Shown here: one piece after another, positions 1-7,316 of the stretch
Layout: each line of letters starts with the position of its first letter
Numbering within the stretch: position 1 is the first letter of the stretch
Origin: Paracidovorax wautersii
GTDB lineage: Bacteria > Pseudomonadota > Gammaproteobacteria > Burkholderiales > Burkholderiaceae_C
DNA: 58,752 nt
NCBI GenBank assembly: GCA_009912175.1
Contig: WNDQ01000023.1
Span: 1-58,752 of the forward strand
Direction: 5' to 3'
Notes under the pieces: generated by a model
What the model was told of the DNA's origin: nothing
Database searches by the model: none
The model's input: only the letters and a program-made list of their open reading frames with translations
Program-made: the position numbers and the translations under genes

Positions 1-66
1 CAGGGCTGCCAGGGCGACCTGCGCCTTGAATGCCGGGCTATGCGACCGGCGGCTTCTTTTTGCCAT
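1..66 (-). CDS. IS3-family transposase OrfA, N-terminal 22 residues (partial)
   Basis: This is the start of the small DNA-binding OrfA subunit of an IS3-family transposase, running off the window edge. The basic start followed by SHSPAFKAQVALAAL matches the first helix of the OrfA helix-turn-helix domain. The ATG is at 66, with AGAGGAA about nine bases upstream. OrfA normally binds the terminal repeats and is fused to the catalytic OrfB by a -1 frameshift; that part is outside the window. Confidence 0.75.
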   Translation of the reverse strand, partial: MAKRSRRSHSPAFKAQVALAAL

Positions 67-149
67 TTTGGGGTTCCTCTTGCTGGTCCCTATGACCAGC
101 TCAGGCCCCGACCGTTCCACTTATCGGCCTGTCCGAATTTCCGCCGCCA
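1..149 (-). mobile_element. Left-edge fragment of an IS3-family insertion sequence
   Basis: The first 66 bases, read on the minus strand, encode the start of an IS3-family OrfA (residues MAKRSRRSHSPAFKAQVALA), preceded by an AGAGGAA ribosome-binding site. Outward of this lies a terminal-repeat-like stretch; read from the outside in, it begins TGGCGGCGGAAATTCGGACA at 149. IS3 elements normally begin with TG, so I place the element end at about 149. From about 150 on, the sequence encodes the C-terminus of a TRAP binding protein. The rest of the IS lies outside the window. The target duplication cannot be seen, so the exact boundary is uncertain by a few bases. Confidence 0.75.
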
Positions 150-517
150 CCTCTCTGCAGGTGTCGGCCTACATCAACGCCGATGCCTACAACAAGCTGC
201 CCAAGCACTACCAGGCCGCCCTGTCGCAGGCCAGCGCGGCCGCCACCAACGACATGATCGCCAAGTACGACGCCGAAAACCCGGCGGCGCTGCGCCGGCT
301 GATCTCGCAGGGCGCGCAGCTCAAGGCCTTCCCCAAGCCGGTGCTCGACGCCTGCTACGCCGAGGCCAACAAGCTCTACGCCGAGCTGTCGGCGGCCAGC
401 CCCGAGTTCAAGAAGATCTACGACAGCATGGTCGCCTTCCGTGACAACGAGCTGCCCTGGTTCCGCGTGGCCGAAGGCAGCTATGACAGCTACATGGGCA
501 CGACGATCAAACGCTGA
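150..517 (+). pseudogene. TRAP transporter solute-binding protein (DctP/TakP type), 3' remnant
   Basis: About 121 C-terminal residues of a periplasmic TRAP binding protein remain, from VSAYINADAYNKLPKHYQ to the stop at 517. The segment with LPKHYQAAL, NPAALRRL, FPKPVLDACY and a WFRVAE near the end is the typical C-terminal half of TakP-like proteins. A complete protein would have a signal peptide and about 360 residues. The open frame reaches back to base 26, but everything before about 150 is insertion-sequence DNA. Directly downstream are the two permease genes, so this was the binding protein of that transporter. The 5' part was separated by the IS insertion; substrate unknown. Confidence 0.8.
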
Positions 518-523
518 TTCCCC

Positions 524-596
524 GGCCGCCGTCCGCGGCGGCCCGGCCTTTTGTCCGTCGCCTCCCGCGCGCGGCCGCTTCATGAGAGCGGCCGCG
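524..596 (+). terminator. Two GC-rich hairpins between dctP remnant and dctQ
   Basis: The 102-base gap holds two stem-loops: GGCCGCC at 524-530 pairing with GGCGGCC at 537-543, followed by CGGCCTTTT; and a perfect 10-bp stem CGCGGCCGCT (570-579) with AGCGGCCGCG (587-596). Such hairpins after a binding-protein gene commonly act as partial terminators or mRNA stabilisers, giving more binding protein than permease. The structures are seen; the function is inferred. Confidence 0.5.
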
Positions 597-619
597 TGCT
601 TGTTTCACCTGGACCGACC

Positions 620-1255
620 ATGAATGCCCTGCTTGTCTTTTCCCGGCTGATCGACGCGCTCAACCAGCGCGTCGGCACGCTGGTCACCTGGATCACGCTC
701 GTCGTCGTGCTCATCAGCGCCGGCAACGCCGTGGTCCGCAAAGTTTTCCACACCAGCTCCAACGCCTGGCTCGAGCTGCAGTGGTACCTGTTCGGCGCCC
801 TCTTCCTGCTGGCGGCCGGCTACACCCTGCTCAAGAACGAACACGTGCGGGTCGACATCCTGTCCTCGCGCCTGTCGCGGCGCGCGCAGATGGGCATCGA
901 GATCTTCGGTGTGCTGTTCTTCCTGCTGCCGGCCTGCACGCTCATCCTCTGGCTGTCGTGGCCGATGTTCATGGACTCCTGGGTCACCAACGAACAGTCG
1001 TCCAACACCGGCGGCCTGGTGCGCTGGCCGATCAAGCTGATGATACCCGTGGGTTTTGCGCTGCTGGTGCTGGCCGGGGTGTCGCACCTCATCAAGTGCG
1101 TCGGTTTCCTGACGGGGCGCTGCCCCGATCCGACCGCCAAGGACGAGGGGCCGACGGCCGAGCAGCAACTGGCCGATGAAATCGCACGCGAAGCCCAGGC
1201 CCGTGAAGCGGCCACCCGCCAGACCTCGGGCAATGCCGTGGACGGAGGGCGCTGA
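620..1255 (+). CDS. dctQ: TRAP transporter small permease subunit (DctQ type)
   Basis: This 211-residue inner-membrane protein is the four-helix small subunit of a tripartite ATP-independent periplasmic transporter. Hydrophobic segments lie at about residues 20-40, 52-70, 92-115 and 135-160. The motif WLELQWYLFGALFLLAAGYTL, followed by HVRVDIL, is the DctQ signature. The C-terminus is a charged cytoplasmic tail of about 45 residues. I chose the ATG at 620 because the first helix follows it; the in-frame start at 551 would add a non-hydrophobic leader lying in the hairpin region. The stop is two bases before the ATG of the large permease, so the two are co-translated. The cognate binding-protein gene is truncated upstream. 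Confidence 0.92.
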   Translation: MNALLVFSRLIDALNQRVGTLVTWITLVVVLISAGNAVVRKVFHTSSNAWLELQWYLFGALFLLAAGYTLLKNEHVRVDILSSRLSRRAQMGIEIFGVLFFLLPACTLILWLSWPMFMDSWVTNEQSSNTGGLVRWPIKLMIPVGFALLVLAGVSHLIKCVGFLTGRCPDPTAKDEGPTAEQQLADEIAREAQAREAATRQTSGNAVDGGR

Positions 1256-1257
1256 TC

Positions 1258-3003
1258 ATGGAATTTTTCATCGCCAACCTCGCGCCCATCATGTTCGCCA
1301 CGCTGGTGGGCTTTCTGCTGCTGGGCTTTCCAGTCGCCTTCGCGCTGGCCGCCAACGGCATTCTCTACGCCTTGATCGGCATCGAGCTGGGCCTGCTCTC
1401 GCCCGCGCTGTTCCAGGCGCTGCCGCAGCGCGTGTTCGGCATCGTGATGAACGACACGCTGCTGGCCATTCCCTTCTTCACGCTCATGGGACTGGTGCTG
1501 GAACGCTCCGGCATGGCCGAGGATCTGCTGGAGACCATCGGACAGCTGTTCGGCTCGATCAAGGGCGGCCTGGCCATCGCCGTTGTGCTGGTCGGCGCCA
1601 TGCTGGCGGCCACCACCGGCGTGGTCTCGGCCTCGGTCATCTCGATGGGGCTGATCTCGCTGCCCATCATGCTGCGCTACGGCTACGACCGGCGGCTGGC
1701 CTCGGGCATCATCGCGGCCTCGGGCACGCTCTCGCAGATCATTCCGCCCTCGCTGGTGCTCATCATCCTGGCCGACCAGCTCGGCCGCTCGGTCGGCGAC
1801 ATGTACCGTGGCGCCATCCTGCCGGGCTTTCTGCTGGCCGGTGCCTACATCGTCTACGTCATCCTGATGACGCTGATCCGGCCGAACAGCGCACCGGCCC
1901 TGCCCGAAGAAGCCCGCACCTTCCAGGAACCCAACGGCACCCGCGGCGGGCGCTCGCTGCTGGTGCTGATGGTGCTCTCGGCGGTCAGCGCCACGCTCGT
2001 GGCCGACTGGATCGAGGCCGACACGGCGCCGGTGGACGAGCGCATCGTGCTGACCATGCTGGTCTGGGGCCTGACGGCCTTCGTGATCGCCATCGTCAAC
2101 CGCGTCTTCAAGCTCGGCCTGCTCTCGAAGCTGGCCGAGCGTGTGACCTTCGTGATGATTCCGCCGCTGGCGCTGATCTTTCTGGTGCTGGGCACGATCT
2201 TCATCGGCGTGGCCACGTCGACCGAAGGCGGCGCCATGGGCGCGGTGGGCGCCATCGTCATGGCGCTGGCGCGGCGCCGGCTGACGCTCAAGCTGCTCAA
2301 GCAGGCCATGGACACGACCACCAAGCTCTCGTGCTTCGTGGTGTTCATCCTGGTCGGCTCGACCGTGTTCGCGCTGACCTTCCGCGGCGTCAACGGCGAC
2401 CTGTGGGTCGAGCACCTGCTGGTGGGCCTGCCCGGCGGCGAACTGGGCTTCCTGATCGCGGTCAGCATCCTGACCTTCCTGCTGGCCTTCTTCCTCGACT
2501 TCTTCGAGCTGGCCTTCATCATCGTGCCGCTGCTCGGGCCCGTGGCCGACAAGATGGGCATCGACCTGATCTGGTTCGGCGTGCTGCTGGCGGTCAACAT
2601 GCAGACCTCCTTCATGCACCCGCCCTTCGGCTTTGCGCTGTTTTACCTGCGCTCGGTCGCGCCCAAGAAGGACTACGTGGACAAGGTGACCGGCAAGCTC
2701 ACGGCCGCGGTCAAGACCTCGCAGATCTACTGGGGGTCGGTCCCCTTCATCGTCATCCAGTTGATGATGGTCGCCACCGTGCTGGCCTTCCCCAGCCTAG
2801 TGATGCACTACAAGGGCGACACGGCCGATGCGCCGCCGGGTGTGATCAACATCGACGTCGCCCCGGACTACGGCGCCGGCGGTGCGGGCGACTATGGCGC
2901 CGACCCGTACGGCAGCGAGCCCGCGGGCACACCGGGCCAGCAGCCGGCGCCGGCGCAGGAACAACCGAAGCAGGACGATCCGGCTTCGCTGTTCAACAAA
3001 TAG
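1258..3003 (+). CDS. dctM: TRAP transporter large permease subunit (DctM type)
   Basis: This is the ion-coupled translocation subunit of the TRAP transporter, 581 residues with about 12-14 membrane segments. Recognisable parts are the N-terminal LVGFLLLGFPVAFALAANG, the NDTLLAIPFFTLMG segment, and ASGTLSQIIPPSLVLIILAD, the conserved substrate-path region. It is longer than the usual 425-residue DctM: extra hydrophilic sequence lies near residues 205-250, and the last 50 residues are a low-complexity Gly/Pro/Gln/Asp tail. This long form is common for subunits paired with TakP-like binding proteins. It follows dctQ by two bases and ends at a strong terminator. Without an intact partner binding protein the system may be inactive. 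Confidence 0.93.
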   Translation: MEFFIANLAPIMFATLVGFLLLGFPVAFALAANGILYALIGIELGLLSPALFQALPQRVFGIVMNDTLLAIPFFTLMGLVLERSGMAEDLLETIGQLFGSIKGGLAIAVVLVGAMLAATTGVVSASVISMGLISLPIMLRYGYDRRLASGIIAASGTLSQIIPPSLVLIILADQLGRSVGDMYRGAILPGFLLAGAYIVYVILMTLIRPNSAPALPEEARTFQEPNGTRGGRSLLVLMVLSAVSATLVADWIEADTAPVDERIVLTMLVWGLTAFVIAIVNRVFKLGLLSKLAERVTFVMIPPLALIFLVLGTIFIGVATSTEGGAMGAVGAIVMALARRRLTLKLLKQAMDTTTKLSCFVVFILVGSTVFALTFRGVNGDLWVEHLLVGLPGGELGFLIAVSILTFLLAFFLDFFELAFIIVPLLGPVADKMGIDLIWFGVLLAVNMQTSFMHPPFGFALFYLRSVAPKKDYVDKVTGKLTAAVKTSQIYWGSVPFIVIQLMMVATVLAFPSLVMHYKGDTADAPPGVINIDVAPDYGAGGAGDYGADPYGSEPAGTPGQQPAPAQEQPKQDDPASLFNK

Positions 3004-3035
3004 CCGGCAGCCACCACGGCCAATCGGCCAGCCCG

Positions 3036-3062
3036 GGCCGCTTCACACGAAGCGGCCTTTTG
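3036..3062 (+). terminator. Rho-independent terminator after dctM
   Basis: A perfect 9-bp stem, GGCCGCTTC with GAAGCGGCC around an ACAC loop, is followed by TTTT. It starts 32 bases after the dctM stop and separates the TRAP operon from the downstream dehydrogenase. Confidence 0.85.
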
Positions 3063-3174
3063 CTTTCCAGGGCCCGGCCCTCTTCATAATGATCCGCTGG
3101 AACACCGCGGCCGGCTGCGCGCCGGCCTTCTTTCGTCCGCCCCTTCTTCTCCTGCTTGCAAAGGAATTCCCGAC

Positions 3175-4050
3175 ATGACCGCCACAGCCGCGCAACCCGT
3201 CCCCCCGATCCAGACCGTCGGCATCATCGGCGCCGGCACCATGGGCAATGGCATCGCCCAGGCCTGCGCGGTGGCGGGCCTGGATGTGGTGATGGTCGAC
3301 ATCAACGACGCCGCCACGGCCAAGGGCCTGGCCACCATCGCGGGCAGCCTGGACCGGCTGATCAAGAAAGAGAAGATCGGCGTGGCCGACAAGGACGCCG
3401 CGCTCGCGCGCATTCGCACCAGCACCACCTACGACGACCTGCGCAGCGCGCAGATCATCATCGAGGCGGCGACCGAGAACTTCGAGCTCAAGACCCGGAT
3501 CCTGCGCCAGGCCGCGGACCTGGCCGCGCCCGATGCCATCGTGGCCAGCAACACCTCGTCGATCTCCATCACGCGGCTGGCCGCCGCCACGGGCCGTACC
3601 GACCGCTTCATCGGCATGCACTTCTTCAACCCCGTGCCGATGATGGCGCTGGTGGAAGTCATCTCGGGCCTGCAGACCAGCGCGGCCACACGCGACGCGG
3701 TCCATGCGCTGGCCGAGCGCCTGGGCAAGACACCCATCCACGTCAAGAATGCGCCAGGCTTTGTGGTCAACCGCATCCTCGTGCCCATGATCAACGAGGC
3801 CTTCTTTGTGCTGGCCGAAGGCATCGCCTCGGCCGAGGACATCGACGAGGGCATGAAGCTGGGCACCAACCAGCCCATCGGTCCGCTGGCGCTGGCCGAC
3901 CTGGTCGGCCTGGACGTGTGCCTGTCGGTGATGGAGGTCTACCTCGCCGAATTCGGCGACAGCAAGTACCGGCCCTGCCCGCTGCTCAAGGAGTACGTCG
4001 CGGCCGGCCGCCTGGGCCGCAAGACCGGCCAGGGCGTCTACAGCTACTGA
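3175..4050 (+). CDS. 3-hydroxybutyryl-CoA / 3-hydroxyacyl-CoA dehydrogenase
   Basis: This is a 291-residue soluble NAD-dependent dehydrogenase oxidising (S)-3-hydroxyacyl-CoA to 3-ketoacyl-CoA. The Rossmann fold starts at residue 14, with GAGTMG at 19-24 and the acidic VDIND end of strand 2. The catalytic region GMHFFNPVPMMALVEVI contains the histidine (H149), with E101 and the Asn of ASNTSS completing the usual set. The C-terminal dimerisation domain runs from about residue 190 and holds FVVNRILVPMINEA. Length is normal for the single-domain family. It starts 113 bases after the dctM terminator and is followed 17 bases later by a hydrolase. Roles in butanoate, PHB or phenylacetate degradation are all possible; no neighbouring gene decides between them. 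Confidence 0.92.
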   Translation: MTATAAQPVPPIQTVGIIGAGTMGNGIAQACAVAGLDVVMVDINDAATAKGLATIAGSLDRLIKKEKIGVADKDAALARIRTSTTYDDLRSAQIIIEAATENFELKTRILRQAADLAAPDAIVASNTSSISITRLAAATGRTDRFIGMHFFNPVPMMALVEVISGLQTSAATRDAVHALAERLGKTPIHVKNAPGFVVNRILVPMINEAFFVLAEGIASAEDIDEGMKLGTNQPIGPLALADLVGLDVCLSVMEVYLAEFGDSKYRPCPLLKEYVAAGRLGRKTGQGVYSY

Positions 4051-4067
4051 GCCCGGAGCCCCGCGCG

Positions 4068-5369
4068 ATGAACGACGCACTCGCCGCCCTGCGACAGGAC
4101 ATCCAAACCGCGCTGGCGCAGTTGGCACCACCGGAAACCACCGAGCCCCGCGCGCTGGGCCTGATGCAGGGCTTTCCGCCGCGCCCCGAAGGCCTGGTGC
4201 TGTTCGAACGCGACCAGCTCCTGGCCGCGCCCTGGAACCGCTGGACCTTCTCGCACATCCGCGAGCTGATGCCCACGGCCCAGGTCTGGCGCGGCGCGCA
4301 GCCGCCCAGTGCCCTGCCCGCCGCCCGCGCCGCCACCGGCCTGCCGCACCTGGACCTGGCGCACATCCATTACAGCGACCTGTTTGGCCGCCCCGCCACC
4401 GTCGCGCAGATGGTGCGCGAGGCCTACACCGACGGCCTGCTCATCGTGCACCGCGGCCACGTCGTACACGAGCAGTACGAGGGCGAGCTGCGGCCCGAGC
4501 GCCCGCACCTGGCCATGTCGGTCACCAAGTCCATCGTCGGCATGGTCGCGGCCCAGCTCGCGCACGAAGGCGTGCTCGCGCTCGACCAGACCGCGGGCCA
4601 CTACGTGCCCGAGCTGCGGGACAGTGCCTGGGCCGACGCCACCTTGCAGCAGATGCTGGACATGACCGTGGGCGTGGCCTATTCCGAGGACTACGACAAC
4701 CCGCAGGCCCAGGTCTGGCGCCACGCCTATGCCGGCCGCATGCGGCCGCGCCCACCCGGCTACGCGGGGCCGCACGGTTTCTATGCGTCGCTGGCGACCT
4801 TTCGCAAGCAGGGCGAACATGGCGTGGACTTCGACTACAAGACCGTCAACACCGAAGCGCTGTCGTGGGTGCTGGCGCGCACGACCGGCCTGCGCACGGC
4901 CGAGCTCCTCAACCAGCGCCTGTGGCAGCCCATGGGCGCCGAACACGACGCCGACTTCATGCTCGACGACCACGGCGTGGAAGCTGGCGGCGGCGGGCTG
5001 TGCACCACGCTGCGCGACCTCGCGCGCTTTGGCGAGACCATGCGCTGCGGCGGTTTCTTCAACGGCCGGCAGATCATCGCGCCGGCCGTGATCGATGCCG
5101 TGCGGCGCGGCGGCGACCGCGCGCAGTTCGCACGCAGCCCCTACACGCTCATCGAGGGTGGCTCGTACCGGCTGCAATGGTGGCTCACGCACAACGCGCA
5201 CGGTGCCTACATGGCGCGCGGCATCTTCGGCCAGAGCCTGTACATCGACCCGCACGCGGAGCTGGTGGTGGCGCGCTACGCCGCGCATCCACTGGCCGCC
5301 AGCCGCTACACCGACCCGCTCACCCTGCCCGGTTTGCATGCCTTGGCGCTGGCGCTTTCTGCGTCGTGA
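4068..5369 (+). CDS. Serine hydrolase, beta-lactamase / 6-aminohexanoate-dimer hydrolase family
   Basis: A 433-residue hydrolase of the class C beta-lactamase fold. The nucleophile motif is S151-V-T-K154 in MSVTKSIVGM. The conserved Tyr is probably Y257 in FDYKTVNTEAL. The C-terminal part contains GGGGLCTTLRDLARFGE and GIFGQSLYIDP, as in EstB/NylB'-like enzymes. No signal peptide is evident, so it should be cytoplasmic. The ATG at 4068 lies 17 bases after the dehydrogenase stop, suggesting co-transcription. Members of this family cleave esters, cyclic or linear amides, or D-amino-acid bonds. The substrate cannot be read from the sequence. Confidence 0.85.
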   Translation: MNDALAALRQDIQTALAQLAPPETTEPRALGLMQGFPPRPEGLVLFERDQLLAAPWNRWTFSHIRELMPTAQVWRGAQPPSALPAARAATGLPHLDLAHIHYSDLFGRPATVAQMVREAYTDGLLIVHRGHVVHEQYEGELRPERPHLAMSVTKSIVGMVAAQLAHEGVLALDQTAGHYVPELRDSAWADATLQQMLDMTVGVAYSEDYDNPQAQVWRHAYAGRMRPRPPGYAGPHGFYASLATFRKQGEHGVDFDYKTVNTEALSWVLARTTGLRTAELLNQRLWQPMGAEHDADFMLDDHGVEAGGGGLCTTLRDLARFGETMRCGGFFNGRQIIAPAVIDAVRRGGDRAQFARSPYTLIEGGSYRLQWWLTHNAHGAYMARGIFGQSLYIDPHAELVVARYAAHPLAASRYTDPLTLPGLHALALALSAS

Positions 5370-5457
5370 TCGTCGAAAAGTGCTTGCTAGAAGTGGTCCG
5401 CGGCGTTGACCCAAACTCGCTTCGATTCAAAGCACCCACACGAACGGCATATCGGGC

Positions 5458-5486
5458 TTCACGCTCGCACACACAGCGCCTAGAAT
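5458..5486 (+). promoter_or_regulatory. Candidate sigma-70 promoter of the HU/H1-like gene
   Basis: TTCACG at 5458-5463 and TAGAAT at 5481-5486 are separated by 17 bases, about 100 bases before the start codon. The -10 matches five of six consensus positions. No other gene begins nearby, and the gene after it looks highly expressed. Confidence 0.5.
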
Positions 5487-5586
5487 GCGGGCACGTGTCG
5501 CGTGCGGGCGAGAGCGTTCAACGATGCCTCTTGCCCGCCGCGCCGCGCGACTCTCAACACAACAATCCACATCTGGAACCTCAGTC

Positions 5587-6114
5587 ATGGCAACTGCAAA
5601 GAAACCTGTGAAGGCACCGGCGAAGGTCGCCGCCAAGAAGGCCCCGGCCGCCACCAAGGCCGCTCCCGCCAAAAAGGCGGCAGCCCCCGCGAAGGCCGTG
5701 AAGGCCGCCGCACCGGCCAAGAAGGCGGCAGCGCCCGCCAAGGCCGCGAAAGCCGTCAAGCCTGTGAAGGCCGCCGCACCGGCCAAGCCGGTCGCCCTCA
5801 AGCCCATCAAGGACGCCTTCACCAAGGCCAGCCTGGTGGCCCACCTGGCACAGCACTCGAGCGTCGATGCCAAGGCCGTCAAGGCCGTCTTCGCTTCGCT
5901 GGAAGACACCATCGCTGCGTCGCTCAACAAGAAGGGCGCAGGCTCCTTCTCGCTGCCCGGCCTGCTCAAGATCGACGTGCAGAAGGTCGCCGCCAAGAAG
6001 AAGCGCTTCGGCAAGGACCCCTTCACCGGTCAAGAACGCTGGTTCGACGCCAAGCCCGCCGGCGTGCGCGTCAAGGCCCGCGTGCTCAAGAAGCTCAAGG
6101 ACGCCGCAGCCTAA
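5587..6114 (+). CDS. HU-family DNA-binding protein with histone-H1-like Lys/Ala/Pro tail
   Basis: This is a 175-residue nucleoid-associated protein. Residues 1-75 are almost only Lys, Ala, Pro and Val in KKAxAPAK-type repeats, resembling eukaryotic H1 tails. Residues 78-175 form a divergent HU/IHF-like domain: FTKASLVAHLAQHSSVDAK for the two helices, then GSFSLPGLLKIDVQK, then the DNA-binding arm with FGKDPFTGQERWF, and closing VRVKARVLKKLKDA. The ATG at 5587 begins the Lys-rich tail and has a promoter about 100 bases upstream. An exact 24-base direct repeat at 5698-5721 and 5764-5787 shows the tail grew by duplication. It presumably compacts DNA or modulates transcription. It is followed by a strong terminator. 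Confidence 0.88.
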   Translation: MATAKKPVKAPAKVAAKKAPAATKAAPAKKAAAPAKAVKAAAPAKKAAAPAKAAKAVKPVKAAAPAKPVALKPIKDAFTKASLVAHLAQHSSVDAKAVKAVFASLEDTIAASLNKKGAGSFSLPGLLKIDVQKVAAKKKRFGKDPFTGQERWFDAKPAGVRVKARVLKKLKDAAA

Positions 6115-6142
6115 ATAAGGCCTGCGCTCCCGCGCTTCCATG

Positions 6143-6178
6143 AAAAAGCCGCTGCGGATTTTCCGCAGCGGCTTTTTT
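6143..6178. terminator. Bidirectional terminator between HU-like gene and 2-hydroxyacid dehydrogenase
   Basis: AAAAAGCCGCTGCGGA pairs with TCCGCAGCGGCTTTTTT around a short T-rich loop. The A-tract on the left and the T-tract on the right let it work in both directions between two convergent genes. Confidence 0.9.
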
Positions 6179-6203
6179 ATCGCCGGGCCCTCTTCTGTTT
6201 TGA

Positions 6204-7172
6204 TCAGACCACGCGCGTCTTGACCTGGCGTTCGCCAAACCAGCCGTCGAGGTTGGCGAGCAGCAAGTCGGCCATGGCCCGGCGGGTCTCGACCGTGCCG
6301 CTGGCGATGTGGGGCAGCAGCACCACGTTGTCCAGGGCCATCAGCTCGGTGGGCACTTGCGGCTCGTGCTCGAACACGTCCAGGCCCGCGCCCGCGATGC
6401 CGCCGCGCTGCAGCGCCTGGACCAGCGCGACCTCGTCGACCACGGTGCCGCGCGCGACGTTGACCAGCACGCCTTCCGGCCCCAGCGCATCGAGCACGCC
6501 GGCATCGACCAGATGGCGTGTGGACGCACCACCGGGCACCGCCAGCACCAGCACGTCACTGACGCTGGCCAGCGCCCGCACGTCGTCCACATAACGGTAA
6601 TGCGCCGGCACGTCGCTACGCGCGCGGCGGTTGTAGTAGGCGATCGCCATGCCGAAGGCTTCGGCGCGCGCGGCGATCTGGCGGCCGATGTTGCCCAAGC
6701 CGGCGATGCCGCAGACCTTGCCGCCGAGCTTGCGGCCCAGGCCAAAACCCTCCTTGGGCCAGCGGCCGGCACGCACGAAGCGGTCGGCCTCGGCGATGCG
6801 GCGCGAGACGGCCAGCATGAGCGCCAGCGCCGTGTCGGCCACACAATCGTCGAGCACGCCGGGCGTATTGGTGACCACCACGCCGCGCGCGCGGGCCGCG
6901 TCCACGTCGATGGGGTCGTAGCCCACGCCGAAGCTGACGATGGCTTCGAGCGCGGGCAGGCTGTCGATCAAGGCCTTGTCGGCGCCGAAGCGGCCGCTGG
7001 TGACAATGCCCCGGACCGCGGCCCCGTGCGTGCGCAGAAAGGCCGCGCGGTCTTCGATTTCCCACCAGCGGTGCAGGCGGTAGCGGCTGCCGATGTCCTG
7101 GATCAACTCGGGCAGCAAGGGGCCGACCATCAGCAGGTCGATGTTCTGGGTGGAGGCAGTCGCAGCGGTCAT
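6204..7172 (-). CDS. D-isomer-specific 2-hydroxyacid dehydrogenase (glyoxylate/hydroxypyruvate reductase type)
   Basis: A 322-residue NAD(P)-dependent enzyme that interconverts 2-keto and D-2-hydroxy acids. The split catalytic domain flanks a Rossmann domain with GIAGLGNIGRQIA. The catalytic set is visible: Arg in NVARGTVVDE, Glu in FEHEPQVP and His in LLPHIASG. Start: the frame is open to 7283, but the ATG at 7172 (MTAATASTQ) gives the normal length. It is the last gene of a leftward cluster with a Bug binding protein, a lactonase and a sugar-acid dehydratase. A role in reducing or oxidising a small hydroxy acid from sugar-acid breakdown, such as tartronate semialdehyde or hydroxypyruvate, is plausible but inferred. 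Confidence 0.88.
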   Translation of the reverse strand: MTAATASTQNIDLLMVGPLLPELIQDIGSRYRLHRWWEIEDRAAFLRTHGAAVRGIVTSGRFGADKALIDSLPALEAIVSFGVGYDPIDVDAARARGVVVTNTPGVLDDCVADTALALMLAVSRRIAEADRFVRAGRWPKEGFGLGRKLGGKVCGIAGLGNIGRQIAARAEAFGMAIAYYNRRARSDVPAHYRYVDDVRALASVSDVLVLAVPGGASTRHLVDAGVLDALGPEGVLVNVARGTVVDEVALVQALQRGGIAGAGLDVFEHEPQVPTELMALDNVVLLPHIASGTVETRRAMADLLLANLDGWFGERQVKTRVV

Positions 7173-7316
7173 GGTGGAAAAAGAGAGTGGAACGAGGTGC
7201 GCCATGGCATCGGTGGAAACCAGCGCACCCAGCTTAGCGCGCGGGTCTGTTGGCCGCAGAACCGGCACGAAAGTCCGATGCATGTGCTCGGACCTGGGGC
7301 CGGGACACTGGGTGCC

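Noticed and set aside
820-2619. A 599-residue minus-strand open frame opposite dctQ-dctM
   Set aside because: It is a His/Gln/Asp-rich antisense shadow of the permease genes, created by high GC at third codon positions; it has no domain or start signal.
3156-4067. An extended N-terminus of 304 residues on the serine hydrolase
   Set aside because: It is the +1 frame of the 3-hydroxyacyl-CoA dehydrogenase gene; the hydrolase begins at the ATG at 4068.
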